Below, one piece after another: positions 48,281-59,096 of a DNA stretch of 64,000 nt. Below the pieces are notes generated by a model. It ran no database searches and was not told the DNA's origin. It saw only the letters and a list, made by a program, of their open reading frames with translations. The translations under genes and the position numbers were made by a program. The stretch's first letter is position 1, and every line of letters starts with the position of its first letter. This DNA comes from Paracoccaceae bacterium (GTDB lineage: Bacteria; Pseudomonadota; Alphaproteobacteria; Rhodobacterales; Rhodobacteraceae), in the NCBI GenBank assembly GCA_027492585.1, contig JAPUEK010000034.1, positions 1-64,000 of the forward strand, given 5' to 3'.

Positions 48281-49054
48281 CTAGCCCCGCTCCTTCGGAG
48301 TCAGCAGCTTCTTCGGACGCATCGCCTCTGCCGCTTTGAACAGGCCGAAGGTCTGGTTGACGTAATTCACCACTCCGCCGATCTTCTCCATATAGGCAGA
48401 CAGTTCCGGCGTCCGTTCCGCTTCGACGACCTGAACGGAGCGGTCGGGGCCTTCGGCCTCGAACTGGCAGTAAAAGAGCGGCTCGCCGCGTTTCAGCACG
48501 ATGTCCCGCTCCGGCTCATGCCATTCGAAGGCCCACATCAGCGGGCGCGGCCAGATGTTCAGCGGAAAGCGCCCGCCGAAGATCGTGCCGGGCAGAGCCT
48601 CGCGCCGGTAGTGGAGGAAGGGCGAAAGCTGGGTCACATAGACCAGCTCATCGGCGATGAAGCAGTAGGGCAGCACCATCTGGATCGTCGGGCGGTCCGG
48701 ATAGCGCCATTCGGCCTCGTTCACCAGCGTCACGATCTCGCCGAGCTTGTTGGCGCGGATGGGGGAGGCGGCCCCGGCCCGGTTGACCAGATGCGCCTTG
48801 CCCTTGTCGTCGCGGCCAAAGCCCAGATGGATGTCGAAGGGGCATTTCACCATGAAATACCGGCTTTCGAGCTGGATCACCGCCGGGCAGCGGCTGGCGC
48901 TTTTGGAATGGGTCTTGGAGGTCTGCCGGCTGACCACCCGCTCCGGCGCGTCATAAAGGACGGCACCCTTGTCGGAGGTCAGAAACCAGCCCACCGAAAC
49001 CGGCCCGCTTTGCGGCCCGCCCTCGGGGCGGTCGAATGTCAGGTGAATATCCAC
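48281..49054 (-). CDS. Conserved hypothetical protein of unknown family
   Basis: A 257-residue soluble protein with no signal peptide, membrane helix or motif I can name. It is rich in Pro, Trp and aromatic residues. Notable segments are RYFMVKCPFDIHLGFGRDDKGK, WRYPDRPTIQMVLPYCFIADE, IWPRPLMWAFEWHEPERDIVLKRGEPLFYCQFE and a C-terminal KKLLTPKERG. Several Trp and Cys-rich strands suggest an all-beta fold. It is followed by a dispersed hairpin element and sits upstream of nothing in an operon. I do not assign a function. Confidence 0.72.
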   Translation of the reverse strand: MDIHLTFDRPEGGPQSGPVSVGWFLTSDKGAVLYDAPERVVSRQTSKTHSKSASRCPAVIQLESRYFMVKCPFDIHLGFGRDDKGKAHLVNRAGAASPIRANKLGEIVTLVNEAEWRYPDRPTIQMVLPYCFIADELVYVTQLSPFLHYRREALPGTIFGGRFPLNIWPRPLMWAFEWHEPERDIVLKRGEPLFYCQFEAEGPDRSVQVVEAERTPELSAYMEKIGGVVNYVNQTFGLFKAAEAMRPKKLLTPKERG

Positions 49055-49102
49055 GGCCTGCCCTTTCGTTTTGGTGCAGAGTCCACCCGGCTTTCCCGCC
49101 TG

Positions 49103-49816
49103 TCAATGCGCCAAAGCAGCCCGGAGCGCGGCAACCCGGCCCCGGTCGGTGCGTTTCTCCGCTCCGGACTGGAAGCCGAAGGAGAGGGCGAGCGGGTCGG
49201 TCGGCAGCGGGGTGGAGCAGGAGGCGTGGATTTCCCGCAGGGGCAGGCGGCGCAGGGCGGCAAGGCTTTCCACCGAAACCCCCGCCCCCGGCATGATCAC
49301 TGCCCGGTCGCCCGCCTGTTCCATCATGGTGGCGAGGGTTTCCACCCCTTCCGCCGCCGACCGCGCCCCGCCCGAGGAGAGGATGCGCCGGAAGCCGAGG
49401 GCAATGGCCTGCTCCACCCCCGCGCGCTTGTCGGGGCAGAGGTCGATGGCGCGGTGGAGCGTCAGATCCATCCCCGCCGCCTCGGCCACCAGAAGGCGCA
49501 ACACCGCCTCATCCAGCCGCCCATCCGGGCGGGAGGCGCCCAGCACCACGCCGGTCAGGCCGCAATCCCGCGCCGCGCGGATGTCGGCGCGCATGACCTC
49601 CACCTCGGCGGCGGCAAAGCGGAAATCCCCCGACCTCGGCCGGATGATCGGATAGCACGGCATCCCGCATCCCGCCGCCTGCCGCATCAGGCCGAGCGTG
49701 GGCGTCAGCCCGCCAAGGGCGAGTGCTGCACACAGCTCCACCCGGTCGGCCCCGCCGGCCACCGCCTCGGCAAGGCCGGGGGCATCGTCCACCGCCACTT
49801 CGAGAAGGATGGTCAT
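49103..49816 (-). CDS. cutC: CutC family protein
   Basis: A 237-residue TIM-barrel protein of the CutC family, once linked to copper homeostasis though that role is now doubtful. LEVAVDDAPGLAEAVAGGADRVELCAALALGGLTPTLGLM, YPIIRPRSGDFRF, GVVLGASRPDGRLD, LTLHRAIDLCPD and RILSSGGARSAAEG are the usual motifs. Its start overlaps the ROK gene stop in ATGA, so the two are translationally coupled. The pairing with a ROK kinase hints at sugar metabolism rather than copper. Confidence 0.9.
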   Translation of the reverse strand: MTILLEVAVDDAPGLAEAVAGGADRVELCAALALGGLTPTLGLMRQAAGCGMPCYPIIRPRSGDFRFAAAEVEVMRADIRAARDCGLTGVVLGASRPDGRLDEAVLRLLVAEAAGMDLTLHRAIDLCPDKRAGVEQAIALGFRRILSSGGARSAAEGVETLATMMEQAGDRAVIMPGAGVSVESLAALRRLPLREIHASCSTPLPTDPLALSFGFQSGAEKRTDRGRVAALRAALAH

Positions 49817-50697
49817 GGCGCACCTCCGAACCGTTCCAGCCCGGCTTCCGCCGCGCCCACAAGCCCGGCATCCGCCCCGATGATGGCCGGCTGCACCAAT
49901 GGCCCGGCGCTCCGGTGCAGGCAGCCGGCGCGGGTGGTCTCATCCAATGCGCGGATCAGCGCCGTGGCATTGGAAAGTCCGCCGCCGACCGGAATCGCGG
50001 TGACGCCCAGCAGGTTGACGAGCTGCGCCAGATGGCCGCCGATATGGCCGCGCCATTCGGCCACCGTGGCGGAGGCTTCCGCCTCCCCCACCAGCCAGCC
50101 CGACACGATCGCTTCCGCCCCCATGCCCGTGCCGTGCAGCGCCTGATGAAGCCGCTCCATCCCGCGTGCGCCTCCTATGGTGTCGAGGCATCCCACCTGC
50201 CCGCAGCCGCAGCGCAGGGCAAGCGGCCCCCGGATCACCGGCCCATGGCCCCATTCCCCGGAAATCCCGCCCGGCCCGCTGACCAGACGCCCGTCGAGCA
50301 GCAGCCCGCCGCCGACCCCCGTGCCAAGAATGATGCCCAGAACCGAACGATGTCCCCGCGCGACCCCGCGCCGGGCCTCGGCCAGAGCAAAGCAGTCGGC
50401 ATCGTTGAGGATCAGGACCGGCAGGCCCAGCCCCGTTTCCAGATCCGCGGCAAGGCGGCGACCGGCGAGGCAGGGCAGGTTGGCGATGGTGATCTGCCCC
50501 GTCGCCGGGTCCACACCGCCGGGGATGGAGAGGGTGATCCCCCGCTCCGTTCCCGCCAGAAACCGGCGCAGCGCGGCGAGGAAGGCCGGGAAATCCTCCG
50601 CCGGGGTCGGCGCTTCGCCCAAGGGCGTCAGATCGCCGGAAGCGGACGCTCTGGCGGCGCGAATCCGTGTGCCGCCGATCTCGAAAACAAGGATCAT
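49813..50697 (-). CDS. ROK family sugar kinase
   Basis: A 294-residue ROK protein. FEIGGTRIRAARAS is the phosphate-binding N-terminal motif, LNDADCFALAEARRG the sugar-binding region with the catalytic Asp, LGTGVGGGLLLDGRL the second ATP motif, and GHGPVIRGPLALRCGCGQVGCLDTIGG holds the zinc-binding CGCGxxGC cluster. There is no N-terminal HTH, so it is a kinase rather than a NagC/XylR repressor. Substrate (glucose, fructose, N-acetylglucosamine or similar) cannot be told. Confidence 0.88.
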   Translation of the reverse strand: MILVFEIGGTRIRAARASASGDLTPLGEAPTPAEDFPAFLAALRRFLAGTERGITLSIPGGVDPATGQITIANLPCLAGRRLAADLETGLGLPVLILNDADCFALAEARRGVARGHRSVLGIILGTGVGGGLLLDGRLVSGPGGISGEWGHGPVIRGPLALRCGCGQVGCLDTIGGARGMERLHQALHGTGMGAEAIVSGWLVGEAEASATVAEWRGHIGGHLAQLVNLLGVTAIPVGGGLSNATALIRALDETTRAGCLHRSAGPLVQPAIIGADAGLVGAAEAGLERFGGAP

Positions 50698-50795
50698 CGC
50701 TGCCCCCTTTGCCCCTTCCTAAGGCTTTGGCTTGACAGCCGCAACGCAGCCCCGCATGACCGCCCCGCCCCCACAGCCCGAACAGGAGCCTGCCG

Positions 50796-51488
50796 ATGTC
50801 CGATGATCGTCTGATCGTGGCGCTTGACGTGCCGAACGTGATCCAGGGTCTTGCCCTTGCCGACCGGCTCGGCGAGGCGGTGAGCTTTTACAAGATCGGC
50901 CTCGGGATGCTGACCGGCGGGGGTTTTGCCTTGGCGAATGAGTTGAAGCAGGAGCGCGGCAAGCGGGTTTTCCTCGACATGAAGCTCTTCGACATCGGCG
51001 CGACGGTGGAGGCGGCGGTGCGCGGCATCGCCCGGCATGACCTCGATTTCCTGACCGTCCATGGCGACCCGCAGGTGGTGCGGGCGGCGGCGGAGGGAAA
51101 GGCGGGCAAGGGGCTGAAAATCCTCGCGGTGACGGTGCTGACCTCGCTCGACCGGGCGGATCTTGATGCGAACCTGATCAAGCCCGGCGATATCCATGAA
51201 ATCACGCTGGAGCGCGCGGCGAGGGCGCTGGAGGCGGGGGCGGATGGGGTGATCGCCTCCCCGCAGGAGGCGGCGATGATCCGCGCGCTGCCGCAGGCGA
51301 AGGGCCGGCTGATCGTGACGCCGGGGGTGCGCCCGGCGGGGGCGGCAAGCGGCGACCAGAAGCGGATCGCCACGCCGGAACAGGCGATTGCCGACGGCGC
51401 CGATCATATCGTGGTCGGCCGCCCGATCTGGCAGGCAGCCGATCCGAAGGCGGCGGCAGAGGCGATCACGCAGGCGTTGCGGGGGTGA
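50796..51488 (+). CDS. pyrF: Orotidine 5'-phosphate decarboxylase
   Basis: Final step of UMP synthesis. The 230-residue barrel has LIVALDVPNV, FLDMKLFDIGATVEAAVRGIARHDLDFLTVHG (the catalytic DxKxxD motif), VTVLTSLDRADLD and TPGVRPAGA/DHIVVGRPIW (phosphate-binding). The ATG at 50796 follows AGGAG. It stands alone, diverging from the ROK gene and converging on the sugar cluster. Confidence 0.96.
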   Translation: MSDDRLIVALDVPNVIQGLALADRLGEAVSFYKIGLGMLTGGGFALANELKQERGKRVFLDMKLFDIGATVEAAVRGIARHDLDFLTVHGDPQVVRAAAEGKAGKGLKILAVTVLTSLDRADLDANLIKPGDIHEITLERAARALEAGADGVIASPQEAAMIRALPQAKGRLIVTPGVRPAGAASGDQKRIATPEQAIADGADHIVVGRPIWQAADPKAAAEAITQALRG

Positions 51489-51533
51489 TCGGGGGATGGG
51501 CATGATTGCCCATCCTGCTGCCAACCCGCGCGC

Positions 51534-52376
51534 TCAATCCGCGATCACGTCCTGGCGCTGCTGGCCCAGCCCGGCGATGCCCAGCTCGATCACATCTCCG
51601 GCCTTCAGATAGGTCGGCGGCTTCATCCCCATGCCCACGCCGGGCGGCGTGCCGGTGGAGATCACATCCCCCGGATGCAGCGTCATGAACTGCGACAGAT
51701 AGCTGACCACATGCGCCACCCCGTAGACCATCGTCTTGGTCGAGCCGTTCTGCATGGTCTTGCCGTTCACCGTCAGCCACATGGCCAGATCCTGCGGATC
51801 GGCCACCTCGTCGCGGGTCACCAGCCAGGGGCCGAGCTGGCCGAAGTTGTCGCAGCTCTTGCCTTTCGTCCACTGGCCGGCGCGCTCGGTCTGGAAGGCG
51901 CGCTCGCTCACGTCATTGGCGACGGCAAAGCCCGCAACATGGTTCAGCGCCTCGGCCTCGGAGACATATTTCGCCCTGGTGCCGATGATCACCGCCAGCT
52001 CCACCTCCCAGTCGGTCTTGACCGAGCCGCGCGGGATGATCACCGGATCGTTCGGGCCACAGATGGCCGAGGTGGCCTTCATGAAGATCACCGGCTCCGG
52101 CGGCACGGCCATGCCGCTTTCGGCGGCGTGATCGGCATAGTTGAGGCCGATGCAGATGAACTTGCCGGTCCCCGCGACGCAAGGACCAAGCCGCGCGGCG
52201 CCATCGACCACCGGCAGCAGCCCCGCGTCGATCCCGCGCAGCGCCGACAGCCCGGCGTCGGAGATCACCGCCCCGCCGATATCCGGGACGATCCCGGTCA
52301 GATCGCGGATCGTGCCGTCGCTGTGCAGAAGGCCCGGACGTTCGGCCCCGGCGGGACCATGGCGAAGAAGTTTCAT
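51534..52376 (-). CDS. FAH family hydrolase, likely 2,4-diketo-3-deoxy-L-fuconate hydrolase
   Basis: A 280-residue fumarylacetoacetate-hydrolase-fold protein. FICIGLNYADHAAESGMAVPPEPVIFMKATSAICGPND is the FAH signature, followed by DWEVELAVIIGTRA (metal Glu) and STGTPPGVGMGMKPP. In the L-fucose non-phosphorylating pathway an FAH enzyme of this type splits 2,4-diketo-3-deoxy-L-fuconate into pyruvate and L-lactate. That assignment rests on the KDF-dehydrogenase-like gene just upstream; other FAH substrates are possible. It is the last gene of the eight-gene operon running from 60.1 kb. Confidence 0.82.
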   Translation of the reverse strand: MKLLRHGPAGAERPGLLHSDGTIRDLTGIVPDIGGAVISDAGLSALRGIDAGLLPVVDGAARLGPCVAGTGKFICIGLNYADHAAESGMAVPPEPVIFMKATSAICGPNDPVIIPRGSVKTDWEVELAVIIGTRAKYVSEAEALNHVAGFAVANDVSERAFQTERAGQWTKGKSCDNFGQLGPWLVTRDEVADPQDLAMWLTVNGKTMQNGSTKTMVYGVAHVVSYLSQFMTLHPGDVISTGTPPGVGMGMKPPTYLKAGDVIELGIAGLGQQRQDVIAD

Positions 52377-52385
52377 CTTGTTTCC

Positions 52386-53126
52386 TCAGATATTGGACCA
52401 GCCGCCGTCGATCACATGGGCGACGCCGGTGGTATAGCTGCTTTCATCGGAGGCGAGATAGACCACAAGTGCCGCGATCTCCTCCGCCCTGGCGATCCGC
52501 CCGATCGGCTGGCGGGCGATGAAGGCGGCCCTGGCCGCCTCATAATTGCCGGTCGCATGGAGCCGCTGATCGAGCGAGGGGCTTTCCACCGTACCGGGGC
52601 AGATGGCGTTGCAGCGGATGCCACGGGTGACGAAATCGGCGGCGATGGCCTTGGTCAGCCCGATCACCCCGGCCTTGGTCGCGCCATAGACGAAGCGGTT
52701 CGGCGCGGCGATCACCGAAGAGGCGACGGAGGCCATGTTGATGATCGACCCGCCGCCGTTGTCCAGCATCGCGGGCAGAAAGGCTTTGCACATCCGATAC
52801 ATGGCGGTCATGTTCAGATCGAGGCTGAAGGCCCACTGATCTTCGTCGCAGTCGAGGATCGTGCCATTCGCCACGAATCCCGCGCAGTTGAAAAGCACGT
52901 CGAACGGCCCGCGCGCCGCGGCCGCAGCGATCGAGGCCGGGTCGCGGACGTTCAGATGCAGGGTTTCCAGCCCTTCCGCCCTCAGCGCCTCAAGGGCGGT
53001 GTCGTTCACGTCTGTCGCCAGAACCTTCGCGCCTTCGCGCGCCATGGCCAGCGCCGAAGCCCGCCCGATTCCCTGCCCGGCGGCCGTTACCAGCGCCGTC
53101 TTCCCTGCCAAACGTCCCATTTCCAA
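52386..53126 (-). CDS. SDR oxidoreductase, likely 2-keto-3-deoxy-L-fuconate dehydrogenase
   Basis: A 246-residue classical SDR. TAAGQGIGRASALA is the dinucleotide-binding motif, NCAGF the structural motif, and YGATKAG the YxxxK catalytic pair with Ser in NMASVASS before it. The overall sequence (GRLAGKTALVTAAGQGIGRA, ILDCDEDQWAFSLDLNM, GIRCNAICPGTVESPSL) is strikingly like human BDH2/DHRS6 and the bacterial 2-keto-3-deoxy-L-fuconate dehydrogenases in the same group. It should oxidise C4 of 2-keto-3-deoxy-L-fuconate to the 2,4-diketo acid used by the FAH gene nine bases downstream. Confidence 0.82.
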   Translation of the reverse strand: MEMGRLAGKTALVTAAGQGIGRASALAMAREGAKVLATDVNDTALEALRAEGLETLHLNVRDPASIAAAAARGPFDVLFNCAGFVANGTILDCDEDQWAFSLDLNMTAMYRMCKAFLPAMLDNGGGSIINMASVASSVIAAPNRFVYGATKAGVIGLTKAIAADFVTRGIRCNAICPGTVESPSLDQRLHATGNYEAARAAFIARQPIGRIARAEEIAALVVYLASDESSYTTGVAHVIDGGWSNI

Positions 53127-53163
53127 TTTCCCTGCGAAACAGTTTCAACCGATCTTCCGCCGC

Positions 53164-54672
53164 CTACATCACCGCGCCGATCTGCCATGGCACGAATTCC
53201 GCGCCTCCGAAACCGAGCCCTTCGGATTTGGTGATCTCCCCCGAGGCGACACGGATGAACAGTTCAAACATCTCGCGGCCCTTGGCTTCAAGAGTGACAC
53301 CGCTGTCGATGATGTCGCCGGTGTTGATGTCCATGTCTTCGGACATGTGGTTGTACATCTCGGAATTGGTGGCGACCTTGATGCAGGGGACGGGCTTGTA
53401 GCCGGAAACCGAGCCGCGCCCGGTGGTGAAGACGATCAGATTCGCGCCAGAGGCCACCTGGCCGGTGACCGAGCAGGGGTCGTAGCCGGGGCTGTCCATG
53501 AAGACGAAGCCCTTCCTGGTGATCGGCTCGGCAAAGAGGTAGACATCCTCCAGCGGGGCGGAGCCGCCCTTGGCCACCGCGCCCAGCGACTTTTCGAGGA
53601 TGGTCGAAAGCCCGCCGCGCTTGTTGCCGGGGGAGGGGTTGTTGTTCATCTCCCCCTTGTTGCGGGCGGTGTAGTCTTCCCACCAGCGGATGCGCTCGAT
53701 CAGCTTTTCACCGACTTCCGGCGTGACGGCGCGGCGGGTCAGCAGATGCTCGGCCCCGTAGATCTCCGAGGTTTCCGACAGGATCGTGGTGCCGCCATGC
53801 TGCACCAGAAGGTCCGAGGCGATGCCGAGCGCCGGATTGGCGGTGATGCCCGAATAGCCGTCGGAGCCGCCGCATTGCATCCCGATCACCAGTTCGGAAA
53901 CCGGGATCGGCTCTCGGGTGGCGGCTTCGGCAAGCTGCGCCATTTCACGCAGGGCCTCCACTCCGCGCTCCACCGTGCGGCGGGTGCCGCCGGTCTGCTG
54001 GATGGTCATGTGGCGGAAGTTGCCATCATCGCGCATCCGCGCCTTGCCGACCAGATCGGGGATCTGCATGACCTCGCAGCCGAGCCCGACCAGAAGGATG
54101 CCGCCGAAATTCGGGTTGCGGGCATAGCCCTGAAGCGTGCGGAAGAGCGTATGGTAGCCCTCATTGTCGCCCGCCATTCCGCAGCCGGAGGAATGGGCGA
54201 TCGGCACGATGCCATCGACATTCTTCAGGGCCTTGAACCAGTCGGTCTTTTCCGCCTCCTCGGCGATGAAGCGGGCGACGGAGCCGGAGCAGTTCACCGA
54301 GGTCAGCACGCCAAGGTAATTGCGCGTGCCGGCCTTGCCGTCGCTGCGCCGGTAGCCCTGAAAGGTCCGCTCTTCCGTCGCGGCGGGAAGGGGCCGCGCC
54401 TCGGAGGCATAGGCGTAGTCGTGGCTGTGATCCGACATGGCGAGGTTCTGCACATGCACATGCGCGCCTGCCGGGATGTCCTGGGTCGCCCCGCCGATGA
54501 TCTGGCCATAACGCCGCACCAGCTCGCCCTTGGCAATCGGCTGGTTGGCGATCTTGTGGCCGCGTTTCACCGGCTCGATCAGGGTGATGTTCAGCGCATG
54601 TGCTCCGGTCGGCAGATCGGCGAGCGCGATATCCACATTGTCATCGGGGTGCAGGCGGATCGTCGTATTCAT
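53164..54672 (-). CDS. UxaA/GarD-family sugar-acid dehydratase
   Basis: A 502-residue altronate-dehydratase-family protein with an N-terminal SAF domain (about 1-90, DDNVDIALADLPTG, HVHVQNLAMSD) and a C-terminal catalytic domain (GYRRSDGKAGTRNY, ITANPALGIASDLLV, GNKRGGLSTILEKSLGA, DSPGYDPCSVTGQVASGANLIVFTTGRGS). Cysteines in VNCSG, SSGCG and MQCGG may hold the metal. Family members dehydrate D-altronate, galactarate or related acids. In this operon the expected substrate is L-fuconate, but a UxaB-like gene nearby leaves D-altronate possible. Confidence 0.85.
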   Translation of the reverse strand: MNTTIRLHPDDNVDIALADLPTGAHALNITLIEPVKRGHKIANQPIAKGELVRRYGQIIGGATQDIPAGAHVHVQNLAMSDHSHDYAYASEARPLPAATEERTFQGYRRSDGKAGTRNYLGVLTSVNCSGSVARFIAEEAEKTDWFKALKNVDGIVPIAHSSGCGMAGDNEGYHTLFRTLQGYARNPNFGGILLVGLGCEVMQIPDLVGKARMRDDGNFRHMTIQQTGGTRRTVERGVEALREMAQLAEAATREPIPVSELVIGMQCGGSDGYSGITANPALGIASDLLVQHGGTTILSETSEIYGAEHLLTRRAVTPEVGEKLIERIRWWEDYTARNKGEMNNNPSPGNKRGGLSTILEKSLGAVAKGGSAPLEDVYLFAEPITRKGFVFMDSPGYDPCSVTGQVASGANLIVFTTGRGSVSGYKPVPCIKVATNSEMYNHMSEDMDINTGDIIDSGVTLEAKGREMFELFIRVASGEITKSEGLGFGGAEFVPWQIGAVM

Positions 54673-54681
54673 GGCTGGGCC

Positions 54682-55560
<879 letters not shown>

Positions 55561-56508
55561 TCAGTCGTAAAGAACCGCAGCGATCTCCGGGGAGTCGATG
55601 TTGGTCTTGTCATACCAGTAGAAGCCGGTGTCGATGTTCTTCTCGACAGCTTCGCCCTTGGCGGCGGCGACGGCGGCTTTCACCGTTTCATAGCCGATAC
55701 CGACCGGGTTCTGGGTGATGGCGCCGGCCATGGAGCCATCCATGATCGCCGCTTTCTGCACGGCGCCGGAATCGTAGCCGATGACGATCACGCCCTTGGT
55801 GCCGGTTTCCTTGATCGCGTTCAGAACGCCGATGGCGGAGCCTTCGTTCGCGCCGAAGATGCCCTTGATATCGGGATGTGCGGTCAGGATCGCCTTGGTG
55901 ATCTCGGTCGACTGAAGCTGGTCGCCCGCGCCATACTGGATATCGACGATCTCGATGTTCGGGTATTTCGCGGCCACTTCGTTCACGAAGCCGTCGCGGC
56001 GGTCGATGCCGGTGCGCGAGGTCTGGTCATGGACGACGAGCGCGACCTTGCCCGCCCCACCGATCAGCTCTGCCATCTTGTCGGCGGCCAGAGCGGCAGC
56101 GGCAACGTTGTCGGTCGCGGCGGTCGCCACCGGAATGTCGCTGTCAACGCCGGAGTCGAAGGCGATGACCGGGATGCCGGCTTCCTGCGCCTGTTTCAGC
56201 AGCGGAATGGCGGCCTGGCTGTCCAGCGCGGCAAAGCCGATGGCGGCAGGCTTCTTTGCCAGGGCGGCGGCCAGCATGTCCATCTGCTTGTCGACCTGGG
56301 CTTCGGTGTCCGGGCCTTCGAAGGTCACGTCCACGCCGAATTCCGCACCGGCCTTGTCGGCGCCGGCCTTCACGGCCTGCCAGAACTGGTGCTGGAACCC
56401 CTTGGAGATCAGCGGGATATACAGCTTGTCCTGGGCCGAGGCGACGCCGGCGCTGGCGACGAGCGCCGCGGCGCTGACTGCCGCAAAGAGGGTCCGTCTG
56501 GTAATCAT
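55561..56508 (-). CDS. Periplasmic sugar-binding protein (RbsB-like)
   Basis: A 315-residue family-2 (periplasmic binding protein I) sugar-binding protein. The N terminus (MITRRTLFAAVSAAALVASAGVASA) is a signal peptide with a twin-arginine-like RR. The mature protein shows YIPLISKGFQHQFWQAVKAGADKAG, GFAALDSQAAIPLLKQAQEAGIPVIAFDSGVDSD and GIFGANEGSAIGVLNAI, typical of RbsB/XylF. It lies after the ATPase and permease genes, an RbsA-RbsC-RbsB order. The ligand is inferred to be L-fucose, L-galactose or a similar sugar from the downstream enzymes. Confidence 0.9.
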   Translation of the reverse strand: MITRRTLFAAVSAAALVASAGVASAQDKLYIPLISKGFQHQFWQAVKAGADKAGAEFGVDVTFEGPDTEAQVDKQMDMLAAALAKKPAAIGFAALDSQAAIPLLKQAQEAGIPVIAFDSGVDSDIPVATAATDNVAAAALAADKMAELIGGAGKVALVVHDQTSRTGIDRRDGFVNEVAAKYPNIEIVDIQYGAGDQLQSTEITKAILTAHPDIKGIFGANEGSAIGVLNAIKETGTKGVIVIGYDSGAVQKAAIMDGSMAGAITQNPVGIGYETVKAAVAAAKGEAVEKNIDTGFYWYDKTNIDSPEIAAVLYD

Positions 56509-56574
56509 GGTCTCACTCCCATTAGTAGGTGAACGGTTGTTTGTTTTCGGAACGTTTCTCGTTCTCTTGGTGTC

Positions 56575-57579
56575 TTATCCCATGCGGCGGCGGCGCATCA
56601 TGTCCGCATAGACCGCCGCGATGATGATGAGGCCGGTCACGACCGTCTGCCATTCCTGTGCCACCGACATGATGCGGAGGCCGTTGAGCAGCACGGACAT
56701 GATCAGCGCCCCGATGATCGTGCCGAGCACCGAGCCTCGCCCTCCGGCCAGCGAGGTGCCGCCGATCACCACCGCCGCGATGGCGTCCAGTTCGTAGCCG
56801 AGGCCGAGCGCCGGCTGCGCCGAGTTGAGCCGGGAAGAGATGATCAGCCCCGCCAGCCCGCAGATCCCGCCGGCAAGGGCGTAGATCGCCATCTTCCAGC
56901 CGTCGGTGTTCACGCCGGAAAGCCGCACCGCCTCTTCGTTGGAGCCGAGCGCGAAGCAATAGCGGCCAAGTACGGTGCGGTTCAGCACATAGCCGATGAC
57001 AAGGGCGAGGATGAACAGGATCAGCACGCCGTTCGGAATGGGCAGCGCAGGAATGATCGTTCCGATCAGCGAGCCGGTCGAAATCTCGGGGTAGGAGGGG
57101 GTATCGTTGAAATAGATCGGCTTGGTGCCGGAGATGACCAGCGACAGGCCCTTGAGGATCAGCATCATGCCGAGCGTGGCGATGAAGGGCGGGATCTTCA
57201 TCTTGGCGATGAGCGTGCCGGAGATGAGGCCGCAGGCGGTCCCGGCCGCGATGGCGCCAAGGATGCCGAACGGCAGCGGCATCCCGAGGAAGGTCAGCAC
57301 CACCCCGGAGATCACCGCGCAGAAGGTCATCAGCGTGCCGACCGACAGGTCGATGCCCCCGGTGATGATCACCAGCGTCGCGGCGATGGCCAGTACCCCG
57401 TTCACCGAGGTCGCCTGAAGGATGGCGATGATGTTCGCCGTCTGCAGGAAATTCGGGGAGGCCAGCGAGAAGAAGACCAGCAGCACGATCAGGCTGGCGA
57501 AGGCCAGGAGCTTCTGCTGCGCGCCGGAAGCCTTGCGGTCCTTCGCCGGGGTGGCGGTGACGGCTGGGGTCGAGGTCAT
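56575..57579 (-). CDS. Sugar ABC transporter permease (RbsC-like)
   Basis: A 334-residue permease of the RbsC/XylH family with about nine hydrophobic segments. [15 protein letters not shown] and [29 protein letters not shown] are the family signatures, with [50 protein letters not shown] late. The ATG at 57579 overlaps the ATPase stop by 3 bases. It pairs with the RbsA-like ATPase for sugar uptake. Confidence 0.92.
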   Translation of the reverse strand: MTSTPAVTATPAKDRKASGAQQKLLAFASLIVLLVFFSLASPNFLQTANIIAILQATSVNGVLAIAATLVIITGGIDLSVGTLMTFCAVISGVVLTFLGMPLPFGILGAIAAGTACGLISGTLIAKMKIPPFIATLGMMLILKGLSLVISGTKPIYFNDTPSYPEISTGSLIGTIIPALPIPNGVLILFILALVIGYVLNRTVLGRYCFALGSNEEAVRLSGVNTDGWKMAIYALAGGICGLAGLIISSRLNSAQPALGLGYELDAIAAVVIGGTSLAGGRGSVLGTIIGALIMSVLLNGLRIMSVAQEWQTVVTGLIIIAAVYADMMRRRRMG

Positions 57580-59096
57580 GCGGTTGCTCCTTCCATGGCG
57601 TCCGAGCGCAGGGTGGCCAGACGCATGATGTCTTCCTGGGTGGTGGCCTGCCCGCCGGGCAGGATGCCGGTGAGGCGGCCTTCGCACATCACCGCGATGC
57701 GGTGGGAAAGGCGCATGACCTCCGGCAGTTCGGAGGAGATGACGATCACCGCCTTGCCCTCGGCGGCGAGGGTTTGCAGGAGGCGGTAGATCTCCGCCTT
57801 GGCGCCCACGTCGATGCCGCGGGTCGGCTCGTCGAAGATCAGGATGTCGCAGTCGCGCAGCAGCCATTTGGCGATGACCACTTTCTGCTGGTTGCCGCCG
57901 GAGAGGAGCCGCACTTCCTGCCGGTCCGACGGGGTGCGGATGGCGAGGGTGGAGATATAGTCCTTCGCCACCTGTGCCAGGGCATTCTCGTTCACCACGC
58001 CCATGCCGTTGCGGAAGCGGAACATGCTCGCCAATCCGACGTTGGCCCGCACGTCGAGGCCGAGGGCGAGGCCGAAATGCTTGCGGTCCTCCGACAGATA
58101 GCCGATGCCGGCCGCCACCGCATCCGAAGGGGTGCGGATCGGGCGGATCTTGCCGTGGACGTGGATTTCCCCCGCCTCACGCGCATCGGCGCCGAAGACG
58201 GCGCGGGCGACCTCGGTGCGCCCCGCTCCCATCAGCCCGGCAAAGCCGAGGATCTCGCCGCGCTTCAGCGTGAAGCTGACATCGCGGATGGCGCGGCCAC
58301 GGCGCAGGCCCTTGACTTCGAGCGCCACCGGAGCCGCGGAAAGATCGGGGATTTCCACATGGGTCTGGTCCAGTTCCCGGCCGACCATCATGGAGATGAT
58401 GGTGGCAATCGGGGTCTCGGCCGCCTCCACCGTGCCGACATAGGCGCCGTCGCGCATCACCGTCACCCGGTCCGAGATGCGCTTGATCTCGTCCATCTTG
58501 TGACTGATGTAGACCACCCCCACCCCTTCGGATTTCAGGCGGCGGATGATGGCGAACAGCTCGTTCGTCTCGGCATCGTTCAGGGCGGCGGTCGGTTCGT
58601 CCATGATCAGGATGCGGGAGCGGTGCGACAGGGCCTTGGCGATCTCCACCATCTGCTGACGCGCGACGGAAAGGGAGCGGACCTCGGCCCGCGGGTCCAT
58701 CGCCACGTTCATGCCCTTGAAGATCGCCTCGGCATTGCGGTTGAGCGCCGCCTCGTCCAGGCGCCCGAAAGACAGGCGCGGTTCGCGGCCGATGAAGATG
58801 TTCTGCGCCACTGTCAGGTCGTTCATCAGGGCCAGTTCCTGATGGATGATCCCGATGCCGAGCGCCTGCGCGGCGCGGGGGCCGTTGATGGTGACGGGCT
58901 TGCCCTCCACCTCCATCCGCCCCTCGTCGGGCTGGTAGATGCCGGAGAGGATCTTCATCAGCGTGGATTTGCCGGCGCCGTTCTCGCCCATCAGGGCATG
59001 AACCTCACCCGCGCGCAGATCGAAGCGGGCGGCTCGCAGGGCGTGGACGCCGGGGAAGCGTTTCTCGATCCCCTCCATCTTTACCAGATCAGTCAT
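57576..59096 (-). CDS. Sugar ABC transporter ATP-binding protein (RbsA-like, two ATPase domains)
   Basis: A 506-residue tandem-NBD ATPase. The first domain has [19 protein letters not shown] and [26 protein letters not shown]; the second has [19 protein letters not shown] (degenerate Walker A) and [17 protein letters not shown] with [17 protein letters not shown]. This unequal pair is the hallmark of RbsA/MglA. It starts overlapping the zinc-dehydrogenase stop and ends overlapping the permease start. Confidence 0.94.
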   Translation of the reverse strand: MTDLVKMEGIEKRFPGVHALRAARFDLRAGEVHALMGENGAGKSTLMKILSGIYQPDEGRMEVEGKPVTINGPRAAQALGIGIIHQELALMNDLTVAQNIFIGREPRLSFGRLDEAALNRNAEAIFKGMNVAMDPRAEVRSLSVARQQMVEIAKALSHRSRILIMDEPTAALNDAETNELFAIIRRLKSEGVGVVYISHKMDEIKRISDRVTVMRDGAYVGTVEAAETPIATIISMMVGRELDQTHVEIPDLSAAPVALEVKGLRRGRAIRDVSFTLKRGEILGFAGLMGAGRTEVARAVFGADAREAGEIHVHGKIRPIRTPSDAVAAGIGYLSEDRKHFGLALGLDVRANVGLASMFRFRNGMGVVNENALAQVAKDYISTLAIRTPSDRQEVRLLSGGNQQKVVIAKWLLRDCDILIFDEPTRGIDVGAKAEIYRLLQTLAAEGKAVIVISSELPEVMRLSHRIAVMCEGRLTGILPGGQATTQEDIMRLATLRSDAMEGATA

